This document shows positions 47,448 to 56,969 of a stretch of 64,000 nt of DNA, in pieces. Made by a program: the position numbers and the translations under genes. This DNA comes from Dorea sp. AM10-31 (GTDB taxonomy: Bacteria; Bacillota; Clostridia; Lachnospirales; Lachnospiraceae): contig NZ_QTUV01000002.1 in assembly GCF_003435815.1 (NCBI RefSeq), positions 434,001-498,000 of the forward strand, in the 5' to 3' direction. The notes beneath the pieces were generated by a model. That model did not search any database. It was not told the DNA's origin and worked only from the letters and a program-made list of their open reading frames with translations. Every line of letters starts with the position of its first letter. The stretch's first letter is position 1.

Positions 47448-47622
47448 CCTGTCTTTTGCCCTGATAAATTGAAATCATCGATAAGCTTTATCACACAGCA
47501 CAAGATTCAGAATGTGGTACATTTTCCAGTCCTTTTGCCTGAAAGTTTCACCTTTTTGCATACCCACCATGTATGTCCGGCTTGCCTCTTCGGCGGCTGA
47601 TCCGTTCAACTCTCTCTTGGAA
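47448..47622 (-). ncRNA. Singlet glycine riboswitch (gcvT-type aptamer) with ghost second aptamer
   Basis: On the minus strand the leader shows the glycine-aptamer core: P1 arm GAGAGTT (47608-47614), GCCGAAGAGGCAA, then AACTTTCAGGCAAAAGGAC closing P1 (about 47530-47548). The full aptamer spans about 47523-47618. Downstream, a short hairpin TGATAAA/TTTATCA (47462-47493) followed by GGGCAAAAGACAGG looks like a ghost aptamer: a second P1 with its 3' tail but without the ligand-binding arms. An intrinsic terminator follows, then grdX. Glycine riboswitches are usually ON switches, so glycine would turn on glycine reductase. Confidence 0.9.
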
Positions 47623-47707
47623 AACATCATCCCACGAATATTCTTTTCATAGAAAATCATTACACAATTTTCATAGACATTTTTTATATTATTTATTGCC
47701 TGTATCT

Positions 47708-47736
47708 ATAATAACTTATTGTAACTTTTTTTGCAA
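47708..47736 (-). promoter_or_regulatory. Promoter for the riboswitch-grd operon
   Basis: On the minus strand: TTGCAA, 17 bp, TATTAT; transcription would start near 47700, giving a leader of about 370 nt before grdX. The 563 bp between grdX and the symporter gene hold only this promoter, the riboswitch and its terminator. Confidence 0.65.
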
Positions 47737-47891
47737 CCCATTATACTAATTAATATTATTTTAGTGAGTATGCACAATTTCCATTCCTGATTTTTGTTAT
47801 ATTTATTAGTCGATTTTATAATATTTATTAAAACGTCTATAAAAAACAACATTTATGATTGTCCTGCATTTCATCCACTTATAGATAATAT

Positions 47892-49256
47892 CTATTTATT
47901 CTTTTTAAAGTTCTGATAGTAATCATCATGCAACTTCTTAATCGTACCGCTCAGAACAATCAGACCGATAAAGTTCGGAATTACCATCATGGAGTTGAAG
48001 CAGTCTGCCATATTCCATACGAGATCTACCTGTGCAAGTGATCCAAGCACTACGCACACAGCAACTAATACGGAATATACTTTTACAGCTTTTGGTCCAA
48101 ACAGATACTTAATATTTGCCTGTCCAAAGAAATACCAGCCAATAATTGTTGAAAATGCGAAGAAGAACATACAAATCGCGATAAAGATATCTCCGCCTTT
48201 TCCATACAATGTAGAGAATGCATACTGGCTTAACTCTGCACCTGTCTTACCACTTGGAATAGACTTCGTTGTAATAATTACAAATGCTGTCAGGTTTAGT
48301 ACGATAAACGTATCGATAAATACACCGATCATTGCAACAAATCCCTGCTCGACCGGATGATCTACTTTTGCAACTGCATGCGCATGTGGGGTAGAACCCA
48401 TACCAGCCTCATTAGAGAACAATCCTCTTGCAACACCTTTTGTAAGCGCAAGTTTTAATGTCGCACCCACAGCACCACCGGATACTGCTGACGGATTAAA
48501 TGCTCCAACGACAATTGCCTGGAATGCATATGGAATATTCTTATAATTATAAATAATAACAATCAGCGCACCAAGAATATAGAAAGCTGCCATGATCGGT
48601 ACGAGCGTCTCTGTTACTTTTGCGATACGCTGCATACCACCTACGAATACAAATAACGCGATCAGTGCAACTACAACACCAACTGCTGCCTGTGGCACAC
48701 CAAATGCTGTATGGAAGGCTGCTGCGATGGAATTGGACTGTACTGCATTACCCATAAATCCAAGCGCCAGGATGATCAATACTGCAAAAATTCCGGCAAG
48801 TACTTTTCCAAACGTTCCTTTAAATGCTGCACGGATATAATATACAGGTCCTCCTGTGATCTCTCCGTCAACTCCTACCTGCTTATACTTCTGTGCAAGT
48901 ACAGCCTCGCCAAAGATCGTTGCCATTCCCAGGAATGCTGCGATCCACATCCAAAAAATAGCTCCCGGTCCTCCGATTGCAAGAGCGGTCGCCGCTCCGG
49001 CGATATTACCGGTTCCTACCTGAGCTGCAATTGCTGTTGCCAGTGCCTGGAATGATGACATTCCATCTTTGTCAGCATTGCCTTTTTTACTGAACAGGCC
49101 GCCAAAAGTCCGGCGCATTCCTTCTCCAAATCCACGTACTTGAATAAAACCAAGCTTAAATGTGAACCAGATTCCACCTCCGAGAAGTGCGATGATCAAC
49201 ACATAATCAGACAGATAGTGCTGAATTGTCAGAACAAGATCGTTTAATGTTTTCAT
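47892..49256 (-). CDS. Sodium:alanine/glycine symporter (AGCS family)
   Basis: A 454-residue membrane protein with about 10-11 hydrophobic segments. Family signatures are AAQVGTGNIAGAATALAIGGPGAIFWMW near residue 75 (split here: AAQVGTGNIAG, GGPGAIFWMW) and LFSNEAGMGSTPHAHA near 290. It imports alanine or glycine with Na+. Its position just upstream of the glycine-riboswitch-controlled grd operon suggests glycine uptake for Stickland-type reduction. It has its own promoter and no aptamer of its own. Confidence 0.93.
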   Translation of the reverse strand: MKTLNDLVLTIQHYLSDYVLIIALLGGGIWFTFKLGFIQVRGFGEGMRRTFGGLFSKKGNADKDGMSSFQALATAIAAQVGTGNIAGAATALAIGGPGAIFWMWIAAFLGMATIFGEAVLAQKYKQVGVDGEITGGPVYYIRAAFKGTFGKVLAGIFAVLIILALGFMGNAVQSNSIAAAFHTAFGVPQAAVGVVVALIALFVFVGGMQRIAKVTETLVPIMAAFYILGALIVIIYNYKNIPYAFQAIVVGAFNPSAVSGGAVGATLKLALTKGVARGLFSNEAGMGSTPHAHAVAKVDHPVEQGFVAMIGVFIDTFIVLNLTAFVIITTKSIPSGKTGAELSQYAFSTLYGKGGDIFIAICMFFFAFSTIIGWYFFGQANIKYLFGPKAVKVYSVLVAVCVVLGSLAQVDLVWNMADCFNSMMVIPNFIGLIVLSGTIKKLHDDYYQNFKKNK

Positions 49257-49321
49257 TGTTACATCCCCCTTTTCTTTGTATAGATTTTCCGTATATTTAT
49301 ACGAACTTATTCATTACACCT

Positions 49322-49350
49322 ATCATAACACTTATCTATATACAGCGCAA
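49322..49350 (-). promoter_or_regulatory. Promoter for the AGCS symporter
   Basis: On the minus strand: TTGCGC, 17 bp, TATGAT, 66 bp before the start. The 317-bp gap to purB holds this promoter and the purB terminator only. Confidence 0.6.
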
Positions 49351-49423
49351 TATGTACAAAACCTTCTATATTTTCTTTGTGTATTTTATACATTGTGTGC
49401 AATCGCGCTTATTATTTTACATA

Positions 49424-49459
49424 CAAAAAACGGCGTAAACTCGTTCGCTTACACCGTTT
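49424..49459 (-). terminator. Terminator of purF-purB
   Basis: Stem AACGGTGTAA / TTTACGCCGTT (one G-T pair and one bulge) with a nine-base loop, followed by TTTTTT on the minus strand. Confidence 0.8.
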
Positions 49460-49573
49460 TTTTGTCAAGTTATTTTCATCATTAAAGATTTTTTCGTCAC
49501 AATTACTATTGCACGTTTGTAACTTCTATCTATTCGTTTCATCTATAGATATTCTTTATATATTCCATATATT

Positions 49574-51007
49574 TTACACGTTAATTTCCGCTGTCATTCC
49601 AAGAATTTCTTTATTCTCTTCAAGCATTGGGCGTACAACATTGTTCAGATAATTGTCTACCTGAACCGGTGCGCGTCCAACATATTTGGACGGATCCATT
49701 GTCTTCTTCAGTTCATCAACACTCAGATTGAATGCCGGATCTGCTGCAATCAGTTCCAGAAGATTATTGTCCAGCCCTTTTTCTTTTACATTGCGTCCTG
49801 CTTCCATAGAAAGCTCACGGATTCTTTCATGTAACTCCTGACGGTCACCGCCTGCTTTTACAGCATCCATCATAATATTCTCTGTTGCCATAAATGGAAG
49901 CTCTGACATCAGACGTTTCTCGATTACTTTCGGATATACAACCAGTCCATCTACAACATTCAGGCAGAGATCCAGAATACCATCAATTGCAAGGAATCCT
50001 TCCGGCACACTCAGACGTTTATTTGCGGAATCATCCAGCGTTCTCTCAAACCACTGCGTTGCAGATGTGATTGCCGGATTCAGCGCATCTACTATCACAT
50101 ATCTGGATAAAGATGCAATTCTCTCGCTTCTCATCGGATTACGCTTGTAAGCCATTGCGGATGATCCGATCTGTGTCTTTTCAAATGGTTCTTCTACTTC
50201 TTTTAAGTGCTGAAGCAGACGGATGTCATTGCTGAATTTGTGTGCACTCGCAGCAATTCCTGCCAGTACATTAATTACTCTTGTATCTACTTTTCTGGAG
50301 TAAGTCTGTCCTGAAACCGGATAACATGCCTCAAATCCCATCTTCTGTGCGATCATTGGATCGATCTTATCAATCGTCTCCTGATCTCCATCAAACAGTT
50401 CCTGGAAACTTGCCTGTGTACCGGTAGTACCCTTTGAGCCAAGCATCTTCAAGCTTCCTTTTACATACTCCAGATCTTCCAAGTCCATCATAAATTCCTG
50501 CATCCACAAAGTTGCACGTTTTCCAACCGTTGTCGGCTGCGCCGGCTGGAAATGTGTAAATGCAAGCGTCGGCAGATTCTTATGCTCATCCGCAAATTTG
50601 GCAAGTTCTGCAATTACATTTACCAGTTTTTTCTTCACAATATCCAGTGCCTCGGACATCAGGATAATATCTGTATTATCTCCTACATAACAGGATGTTG
50701 CTCCAAGATGAATGATTCCTTTTGCCTTCGGGCACTGTTTTCCATATGCATATACATGAGACATTACGTCATGACGCACTACCTTTTCACGTTCCTTTGC
50801 GACATCATAATTAATGTCTTCTGCATGCGCTTTTAATTCATCAATCTGTTCCTGGGTGATTGGAAGTCCCAGCTCTTTCTCTGTCTCTGCAAGTGCGATC
50901 CACAGTTTTCTCCATGTGCGGAACTTCTTGTCCGGCGAGAAAATATACTGCATCTCTTTGCTGGCATATCTTTCTGAAAGTGGGCTCTGATATCTGTCGT
51001 TTGTCAT
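49574..51007 (-). CDS. purB: Adenylosuccinate lyase
   Basis: Cleaves SAICAR and adenylosuccinate, releasing fumarate, in purine synthesis. It is 477 residues, the longer type also found in animals and clostridia. HLGATSCYVGDNTD and FTHFQPAQPTTVGKRA form the active site, and the flexible signature loop is SSAMAYKRNPMRSE near residue 290. It lies 47 bp after purF in a two-gene purine unit ending in a strong terminator. Confidence 0.95.
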   Translation of the reverse strand: MTNDRYQSPLSERYASKEMQYIFSPDKKFRTWRKLWIALAETEKELGLPITQEQIDELKAHAEDINYDVAKEREKVVRHDVMSHVYAYGKQCPKAKGIIHLGATSCYVGDNTDIILMSEALDIVKKKLVNVIAELAKFADEHKNLPTLAFTHFQPAQPTTVGKRATLWMQEFMMDLEDLEYVKGSLKMLGSKGTTGTQASFQELFDGDQETIDKIDPMIAQKMGFEACYPVSGQTYSRKVDTRVINVLAGIAASAHKFSNDIRLLQHLKEVEEPFEKTQIGSSAMAYKRNPMRSERIASLSRYVIVDALNPAITSATQWFERTLDDSANKRLSVPEGFLAIDGILDLCLNVVDGLVVYPKVIEKRLMSELPFMATENIMMDAVKAGGDRQELHERIRELSMEAGRNVKEKGLDNNLLELIAADPAFNLSVDELKKTMDPSKYVGRAPVQVDNYLNNVVRPMLEENKEILGMTAEINV

Positions 51008-51054
51008 CGTTTTTTTCTCCTTATTCTGAATTATATTTAAATAATTTATATCTT

Positions 51055-52482
51055 CTACTCAAAGGCAAGGGATACATCTCTGCCCGGCACTTTCATCGGA
51101 TAATTGCCTGTAAAACAGGCATCACAGTAACTTAAATCCCCAACCATATCTTTCAACTTCTCAACTTCCATATATCCAAGAGAATCGGCTCCGATCATCT
51201 CCCGAATCTGTTCTGTCGTATGTGAATGTGCAATGAGCTGATCATCTGACGGAACATCTGTACCGAAATAACATGGATGCAAAAACGGCGGCGAGCTGAT
51301 TCTTACATGCACTTCTTTTGCCCCTGCTTTCTTCAACATCTTAATAATATTCGCACTTGTTGTTCCGCGAACAATCGAATCATCTACCATAACAATTCTC
51401 TTGCCTTTTACAACTTCTTCAATTACATTCAGCTTGATCTTTACACTACTCTCTCTCTGGCTCTGTTTCGGCTTAATAAATGTTCTTCCGACATAGCTGT
51501 TCTTATGAAATGCCATTCCATAAGGGATTCCTGACTGTTCAGAATAGCCTTTTGCAGCCACCAGACCGGAATCCGGCACACCAACAACCAGATCTGCCTC
51601 TACCGGATAGGACTCTGCCAGTGCCTTTCCGGCAAGGATACGTGCATGATAAACATTCACATTATCGATCGTACTGTCCATACGCGCGAAATAAATATAT
51701 TCAAAAATACATCTTGCCTGCTTCTCAGGCGAAATTGCCATAGACTTATCAGAAGTAATACCATTCTTCGTAATTGTTACGATCTCTCCCGGCTCCACAT
51801 CACGTACAAACTCTGCATCTACAGCAGCAATTGCACAACTCTCTGATGCAAGAAAATATGTATTGTCTCTCTTACCGATACACAGTGGTTTCAATCCAAA
51901 TGGATCTCTCGCTCCGATCAGTTTACGCGGTGAACTCACGACCAACGCATAGGCACCTTTGATCTTCTTCATCGCATTTTTTACTGCATCTTCTGCGCAG
52001 GAAACATTCAATCTTTCACGCGCAATGTGATAAGCGATCACTTCCGAATCAATCGTTGTCTGAAAAATAGCTCCGGTATACTCCAGTTCTCTTCTCAGCT
52101 CGATCGCATTCGTTAGATTACCGTTATGCGCAATTACCAGTGTACCTTTGACATATTTCAGTACAAGCGGCATCGCATTCTCTGCTCTCGTTCCTCCGGC
52201 TGTTGAATACCTGACATGTCCAACGCCCAGATTACCGTGCAGTGTCTGTAACGCTTCTTCATCAAACACTTCATTTACAAGTCCCAGTCCCTTTTTTGAA
52301 TGCACTTTGCGTTCACCATATGTATCTGTCACAGCAATACCGCAGCTTTCCTGTCCTCTGTGCTGTAACGCAAAAAGCCCATAATATACAGATGGGGCAA
52401 CATCGCCTCCGTCCATATCATAGGCTCCAAACACTCCGCATTCCTCGCTCAAACCTGTTGTCATTTTTTCCAATTCACCCAT
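51055..52482 (-). CDS. purF: Amidophosphoribosyltransferase
   Basis: First committed purine step: PRPP plus glutamine to phosphoribosylamine. It is 475 residues. An N-terminal propeptide of 14 residues ends at the catalytic Cys15 (LSEECGVFGAYD), as in Bacillus-type enzymes that mature by cleavage. A glutaminase domain (ALQHRGQESCGIAV; HNGNLTNAIELR) is followed by a PRTase domain with VMVDDSIVRGTTS near residue 365. Cysteines near 240 and in the C-terminus (YCDACFTGNYP) are consistent with the Fe-S cluster of this class. Confidence 0.95.
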   Translation of the reverse strand: MGELEKMTTGLSEECGVFGAYDMDGGDVAPSVYYGLFALQHRGQESCGIAVTDTYGERKVHSKKGLGLVNEVFDEEALQTLHGNLGVGHVRYSTAGGTRAENAMPLVLKYVKGTLVIAHNGNLTNAIELRRELEYTGAIFQTTIDSEVIAYHIARERLNVSCAEDAVKNAMKKIKGAYALVVSSPRKLIGARDPFGLKPLCIGKRDNTYFLASESCAIAAVDAEFVRDVEPGEIVTITKNGITSDKSMAISPEKQARCIFEYIYFARMDSTIDNVNVYHARILAGKALAESYPVEADLVVGVPDSGLVAAKGYSEQSGIPYGMAFHKNSYVGRTFIKPKQSQRESSVKIKLNVIEEVVKGKRIVMVDDSIVRGTTSANIIKMLKKAGAKEVHVRISSPPFLHPCYFGTDVPSDDQLIAHSHTTEQIREMIGADSLGYMEVEKLKDMVGDLSYCDACFTGNYPMKVPGRDVSLAFE

Positions 52483-52529
52483 GAATGCAAGACTCCTTAT
52501 TCGTTTTCAATTTACTCCATTACTCGATT

Positions 52530-52558
52530 AGTATAATACAAGGTCTGCCGAAAATCAA
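52530..52558 (-). promoter_or_regulatory. Promoter for purF-purB
   Basis: On the minus strand: TTGATT, 17 bp, TATACT, 48 bp before purF. No purine riboswitch or clear PurR box is visible. Confidence 0.55.
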
Positions 52559-52563
52559 TACAT

Positions 52564-53250
52564 TTAATTTTCGGCAAACTTTCCTAAGAACTCTTTCATA
52601 CGCTCGTTGTCCGAGCCAAATACTTCTTCCGGCGTTCCCTGGAGTGCGATCACACCGCCGTCCATAAATATGATATGGTTGGATACATTCTTTGCAAAAT
52701 TCATCTCATGTGTAACAATCACCATCGTCATATGCTCTGCCGCAAGGTCTTTGATAACTTTCAATATCTCACCTGTCAGCTCCGGATCAAGTGCTGATGT
52801 AGGTTCATCAAAGAAGAGAATATCCGGTTTCATTGCAAGTGCTCTTGCGATAGATACACGCTGCTGCTGTCCTCCCGACAGCTGGAACGGATATGCGTTT
52901 TCCTTATCAGCAAGTCCCATCTTTTTAAGAAGTTCCCGTGCCTCTTTGTATACTTCTTCTTTGTTTCTTTTCTGCACACGAAGTGGCGCATCCACAATAT
53001 TTTTCAGAACTGAAAAATGAGGGAACAAATTAAAGTTCTGGAAAACAAGACCGAATGTACCATTATAATGGATCTCGCCGGAATCCGGTGTCTCCAATCC
53101 CGTTGCACAACGCAGCAGTGTGGATTTTCCCGAACCGGACGGTCCAATAATACCAAACACTTCTCCTTCTTCTACTTTCATGGAAATGTCTTTTAGAACT
53201 TCCACTTCTCCGAAACCTTTTTTCATATGATTAATTTCCAATAAGCTCAT
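52564..53250 (-). CDS. Polar amino-acid ABC transporter ATPase (GlnQ type)
   Basis: A 228-residue ATPase: Walker [15 protein letters not shown]-loop [14 protein letters not shown], signature [16 protein letters not shown], Walker [14 protein letters not shown], switch VTHEMNFA. Between Walker A and the Q-loop it reads [15 protein letters not shown], about 15 residues shorter than typical GlnQ proteins, which explains the small size; the motifs are intact. It is 11 bp after the permease gene, third of three transporter genes. Confidence 0.93.
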   Translation of the reverse strand: MSLLEINHMKKGFGEVEVLKDISMKVEEGEVFGIIGPSGSGKSTLLRCATGLETPDSGEIHYNGTFGLVFQNFNLFPHFSVLKNIVDAPLRVQKRNKEEVYKEARELLKKMGLADKENAYPFQLSGGQQQRVSIARALAMKPDILFFDEPTSALDPELTGEILKVIKDLAAEHMTMVIVTHEMNFAKNVSNHIIFMDGGVIALQGTPEEVFGSDNERMKEFLGKFAEN

Positions 53251-53261
53251 GACATCTCCTC

Positions 53262-53912
53262 CTATCTATAATAATTCAGTTTCTTTTCCAGAAGCTCAAG
53301 CAAAAATGCCACAATCAGGTTAAATACATAATAGAAAATTCCCGCAAATACATATGGAAGCATCGTCGTCTGTGATGCAGCCAGTGCTTTAGAGATTGTA
53401 AACATCTCCATAATTCCGATTGTAAATGCAAGGGATGTATCCTTCACAAGTGTAATCGTCTCATTCGTAATAGATGGAAGGATGATCTTGATTACCTGCG
53501 GAAGAATAATGCGCATAAATGTCTGTGCCTTGCTGTATCCTAATATCTGTGCAGCTTCATACTGTCCTTTCGGCATGGATTCAATGCCACCTCTGTAGAT
53601 TTCGGCAAAATATGCCGCATAGTTTAACACAAATCCGATTGCTACTGCACTGTTCTTCCAGCTTGGACTGTTTGTGATGCCGAATATATAATATGGGCCG
53701 AAATAAATTACCATAAGCTGTAACATGAGCGGCGTTCCACGCATGATCGATATGTATGCCTTAAAAATAGTACGGATAACTACATTTTTTGCCATACGTC
53801 CAAACGAAACCAGAAGCCCAAGCGGTAATGAAAACAACAGTGTCACTGCAAAAAGCATTAATGTGACTACCATTCCTTCCCCCAGCTTCGATAACATAAT
53901 TGATACTGTCAT
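53262..53912 (-). CDS. Polar amino-acid ABC transporter permease
   Basis: A 216-residue integral membrane protein of the HisM/GlnP family with about five membrane segments. The EAA-loop region is [29 protein letters not shown] (seen as [19 protein letters not shown]), and the start region has [21 protein letters not shown] single permease gene suggests a homodimer. It is followed by the ATPase after 11 bp and lies 75 bp after the binding-protein gene. Confidence 0.93.
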   Translation of the reverse strand: MTVSIMLSKLGEGMVVTLMLFAVTLLFSLPLGLLVSFGRMAKNVVIRTIFKAYISIMRGTPLMLQLMVIYFGPYYIFGITNSPSWKNSAVAIGFVLNYAAYFAEIYRGGIESMPKGQYEAAQILGYSKAQTFMRIILPQVIKIILPSITNETITLVKDTSLAFTIGIMEMFTISKALAASQTTMLPYVFAGIFYYVFNLIVAFLLELLEKKLNYYR

Positions 53913-53987
53913 AGGAATGTCTCCTCTCCTAGAAAAATGGACCGTCTGTAAAGACAGCCCCTTTTGATTATTTTATAATTATTTTAA

Positions 53988-54809
53988 TTATTTACCAATG
54001 ATCGTAATATCTTTCTTAAACCACTTTTGGGAAATCTTAGCCATCGTTCCGTCTTTTGCCATCTCTTCCAATGTGCTCTCTACCTGATCACGAACTGCTT
54101 TATTTCCTTTGGCAAATCCTACTCCGTATTCCTCTGCTGCAATCTCATAATCCAGGATTGTAAAATCAGCTTTTCTCTTCTCAATCTGGTAAGCAGCTAC
54201 AACTGTATCCATAGCAACTGCATCTGCGGATCCGGATTCCAGATTCATAAGTCCTGTATTATAATCTGCTACAACTTCCAGATTGCCAAAAGTTGAAGAC
54301 AGATCTGCCTTTTCTTTTAACGCAGCCTGTGCAGAAGAATCTGTCTGAACGTCTACGACTTTTCCTTCCAGATCTTTTTCGGATTTGATACCAGAATCTT
54401 TTCTGACTACAAATACCTGCTCATTGTTAAGATATGGTTTGGACCATGTATACTTATCTTCTCTTCCATCCATGGTAAATCCGTTCCAGATACAGTCAAT
54501 TCCACCGGATTTTAATTCTGCATCTTTAGAATCCCATGCGATTGGTTTTGCGACATACTTCCATCCCTGTCTCTTGCACACTTCCTGTGCCAGTTCCAGA
54601 TCGAATCCTGTATATTCGCCATCGTCACCAACAAATCCCATCGGTGGGAAATCCTGGTCAAATCCTACGGTAAATTTGTCACCGGACTTCTTCTCGGTAT
54701 ATTCTTTCTTACTACTTTTGTCAGAGCTATTATCCTTGCTTCCACAGCCTACGAACACTGTCATTGCAAGTAGCGTCACTGCAAGCACCATTGCCAGTCT
54801 TTTTTTCAT
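53988..54809 (-). CDS. Polar amino-acid binding lipoprotein
   Basis: A 273-residue extracellular solute-binding protein, family 3. The signal peptide ends in VFVGC (lipobox, Cys near 22), followed by a Ser/Lys linker. Core motifs: VGFDQDFPPMGFVGDDGEYTG (split here: FDQDFPPMGF, GEYTGFDLELA), IDCIWNGFTMDGRE, and GKVVDVQTDSSAQAAL. The amino acid bound cannot be read with confidence. First gene of the transporter operon. Confidence 0.93.
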   Translation of the reverse strand: MKKRLAMVLAVTLLAMTVFVGCGSKDNSSDKSSKKEYTEKKSGDKFTVGFDQDFPPMGFVGDDGEYTGFDLELAQEVCKRQGWKYVAKPIAWDSKDAELKSGGIDCIWNGFTMDGREDKYTWSKPYLNNEQVFVVRKDSGIKSEKDLEGKVVDVQTDSSAQAALKEKADLSSTFGNLEVVADYNTGLMNLESGSADAVAMDTVVAAYQIEKRKADFTILDYEIAAEEYGVGFAKGNKAVRDQVESTLEEMAKDGTMAKISQKWFKKDITIIGK

Positions 54810-54907
54810 AACTTCATCCTCCTGTATTCATGGTATGTCTGCTTTGCATACTGCGTTGTTTTATCAATTCATCAATTGATTACTTTACCACGCTAAATTG
54901 CTCTGTT

Positions 54908-54936
54908 ATAGTATCATATTCTTTATTTCTTGTCAA
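54908..54936 (-). promoter_or_regulatory. Promoter for the amino-acid ABC operon
   Basis: On the minus strand: TTGACA, 17 bp, TACTAT. It overlaps the end of the TPR gene. Just downstream lies AACAGAGCA, which also occurs in the leuB leader. Confidence 0.65.
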
Positions 54937-55693
54937 TCCCACGATATCGGCGTTTTCGGTATTCAATTTCTTTTCCTTCTTCGCCAATCTCAATATCGGC
55001 ACGGATATCTGCTCTTTTTTCTTTTAATTCCGCATCAATACCAAGATATCTGGAATTGCCTGACAACATCTTTGTATACTCTTCCTCCGGAAGCGCATGA
55101 TAGTTGCAGTAAAGATACGCTTTTAACACATCTTCGTTCTCCTGCAGTTTGTAAGATTCTTCATACGCCTGTGCCGCTTCCTCATACAAAAAAAGTCTGC
55201 CGTATGCACTTCCCAGACAACCATACACTTTTGCATAAAACGGCTTTCCTACCGAATCATCCCGCTTACCATCAATGATCGTCCGGTAAACAAGAATCGC
55301 ATCTGCGTATTCTCCGTTTTTCATCAGGCTGTCCGCTTTCAGCTTGAATCTCTCCACTTCTCTCTGATCCTGCAGCTTTTCCAGAATACTCTGTATCTTT
55401 ATAATCTCCGAAGATGCATACATTGTTGACTGCTGCAATATCTTAAGAATAAAATCTTCTTCCGTGCAATGGTTATCCAGCTCTTCCTGCAGCGCATCTG
55501 CAAGCTCATACATCTGCAGCTCCGTCCTGATCCACTCACACAGCTGTCTGTTGATCAGTGTATAGTCGATCAGATAGAGATTATTACAGATGAAATAACA
55601 CAGCTCCTCTAATGTATAGATCCTGATATGGCCTCTGGCAATCACATATGGTTGTCTGGCATGTTTTTTATGACATAGAATTAAACTGCCCAT
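54923..55693 (-). CDS. TPR-repeat protein of the DUF5716/DUF5717 cassette
   Basis: A 256-residue soluble, helical protein of unknown function. The N-terminal 110 residues (YTLEELCYFICNNLYLIDY; QLCEWIRTELQMYELADAL) are a helical domain. Residues about 120-205 contain two TPR-like units (ADSLMKNGEYADAILVYRTI; GSAYGRLFLYEEAAQAYEES). The C-terminus is charged (IEIGEEGKEIEYRKRRYRG). AGGAGGAATCA precedes the ATG, and its first 26 bp overlap the end of the actin/Hsp70-like gene, so the two are translationally coupled. No signal peptide. It closes a three-gene operon. Confidence 0.8.
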   Translation of the reverse strand: MGSLILCHKKHARQPYVIARGHIRIYTLEELCYFICNNLYLIDYTLINRQLCEWIRTELQMYELADALQEELDNHCTEEDFILKILQQSTMYASSEIIKIQSILEKLQDQREVERFKLKADSLMKNGEYADAILVYRTIIDGKRDDSVGKPFYAKVYGCLGSAYGRLFLYEEAAQAYEESYKLQENEDVLKAYLYCNYHALPEEEYTKMLSGNSRYLGIDAELKEKRADIRADIEIGEEGKEIEYRKRRYRGIDKK

Positions 55694-56951
55694 TGATTCC
55701 TCCTAAATGTATAACCTTTTCCACCTGAAAATCCGAAGCTTCAAAAAATTCTCCAAAGCCAACATCCTTGAATGTCATCTTACAGGTTCTTTCATCCAGA
55801 AACATCACTTCGATCCGCAGGCGGAGCGAATAATCTCTCCGCTCTTTCAGACCATCCAGAGATACTTTTTCTACCTGGAGTTCATCTCCGGCAAGAGTCT
55901 CCACATGAATCTCAATATCAGATGTATCTTCCAGGATTACCTCCCATTGTCCATCTGCTTCATACCAGTGTGTTCCCCAAGCAACGACCGGATACCATCC
56001 TTCTTTGCCACCAATGCGCATACGCAGACTGATCTGTTCTGTCATGCGTGTGTCATCCAGATATACCGGTCCTTCATTATAATTGCGATATTTTCGCATG
56101 GAAGTGTAGCAGGCACCTTTACTGTACAGATTATCACCCACAAATGCACGTCTTCCGTTGCAGAGCACTTTCAATGAATTCGGATACCATTTATTTTCAA
56201 ATGCCGCCCCGGTCAGGTACACAGACGATACGACCTTTTTCTCAAACACATTCTGGATAAACAGCCGGAAACTTTCATCCGCGCTCTTCGCTTTTTCCCT
56301 ATTCAGCACAGGGTAAATCGCTTCCATCTCCTGGATCTGCGCACTTGCGACTTCATCTACCGTCACAAACATATCACGGTTCTGACCATTTGCCACATTC
56401 ATCCTCCGGAGCATATACGCTCTGATCGTCTGTCCATCGCAGAAAAACATCGCTGATTCATACTGCCACAACTCTTTTGGCTGATAAAACATATAGTGGC
56501 AGAATCCTTCTTTGTAATCCTGCACGTAAATATTCTCCTTGTCTACGCCAAGATGCCTGCCGATTCCTTTGAGCATCTTAGACATATCAATATTCGTATA
56601 TGGCGTAGAAAATGTAATAAACCGGATATCTTCAAAATCCTCCAGTGTAAGTCCTACGAATTTTGCCAGAAGCCAGACTGCATCGTGGACTTTACTTCCA
56701 ATCCGCACTTTCTTACGCTGCACTGCTTTGCCGAACAGATCTGACACCACGCAGGACGGATTCTTCTGTTCCAGCAGTTCTGCTTCCTTTCCATATACCC
56801 ATTGTTCTTTTATATAACCTAATTTCAGAGGGATCAGCGACTGTCCCTGTGCATACTCAAACGTCTGCGGTTCGTCGCTTTTCTCATCGTAATAACTGAT
56901 CTGACAGGTATTTTCATTCAGATCATAGCCAATAATACTGCCTCTTCTCAC
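55668..56951 (-). CDS. DUF5716-type protein with actin/Hsp70-like fold
   Basis: A 427-residue cytosolic protein I place in DUF5716. The GTG start at 56951 is preceded by AGAGGA. The N-terminus IIGYDLNENTCQISYYD resembles the phosphate-1 loop of Hsp70/actin ATPases; SAMFFCDGQTIRAYMLRR around residue 165 sits where phosphate-2 would be. VYLTGAAFENKWYPNSL followed by FVGDNLYSKGACY matches the adenosine/C-terminal subdomain pattern of DnaK. Several usual Gly/Asp residues are missing, so ATP binding is uncertain. The last 100 residues are beta-rich (RDYSLRLRIEVMFLDE). It lies 18 bp after the 1096-aa gene. Confidence 0.75.
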   Translation of the reverse strand: MRRGSIIGYDLNENTCQISYYDEKSDEPQTFEYAQGQSLIPLKLGYIKEQWVYGKEAELLEQKNPSCVVSDLFGKAVQRKKVRIGSKVHDAVWLLAKFVGLTLEDFEDIRFITFSTPYTNIDMSKMLKGIGRHLGVDKENIYVQDYKEGFCHYMFYQPKELWQYESAMFFCDGQTIRAYMLRRMNVANGQNRDMFVTVDEVASAQIQEMEAIYPVLNREKAKSADESFRLFIQNVFEKKVVSSVYLTGAAFENKWYPNSLKVLCNGRRAFVGDNLYSKGACYTSMRKYRNYNEGPVYLDDTRMTEQISLRMRIGGKEGWYPVVAWGTHWYEADGQWEVILEDTSDIEIHVETLAGDELQVEKVSLDGLKERRDYSLRLRIEVMFLDERTCKMTFKDVGFGEFFEASDFQVEKVIHLGGINGQFNSMS

Positions 56952-56969
56952 GTTATTTCTTCCTCTCTG

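Noticed and set aside
47475-47660. 61-aa ORF upstream of grdX
   Set aside because: It lies exactly over the glycine aptamer and its flank; the conserved RNA motifs explain the sequence and no ribosome site precedes it.
53935-53960. Terminator between the amino-acid binding protein and its permease
   Set aside because: Only a 4-bp clean stem (CTGT/ACAG) with mismatches outside; too weak to call.
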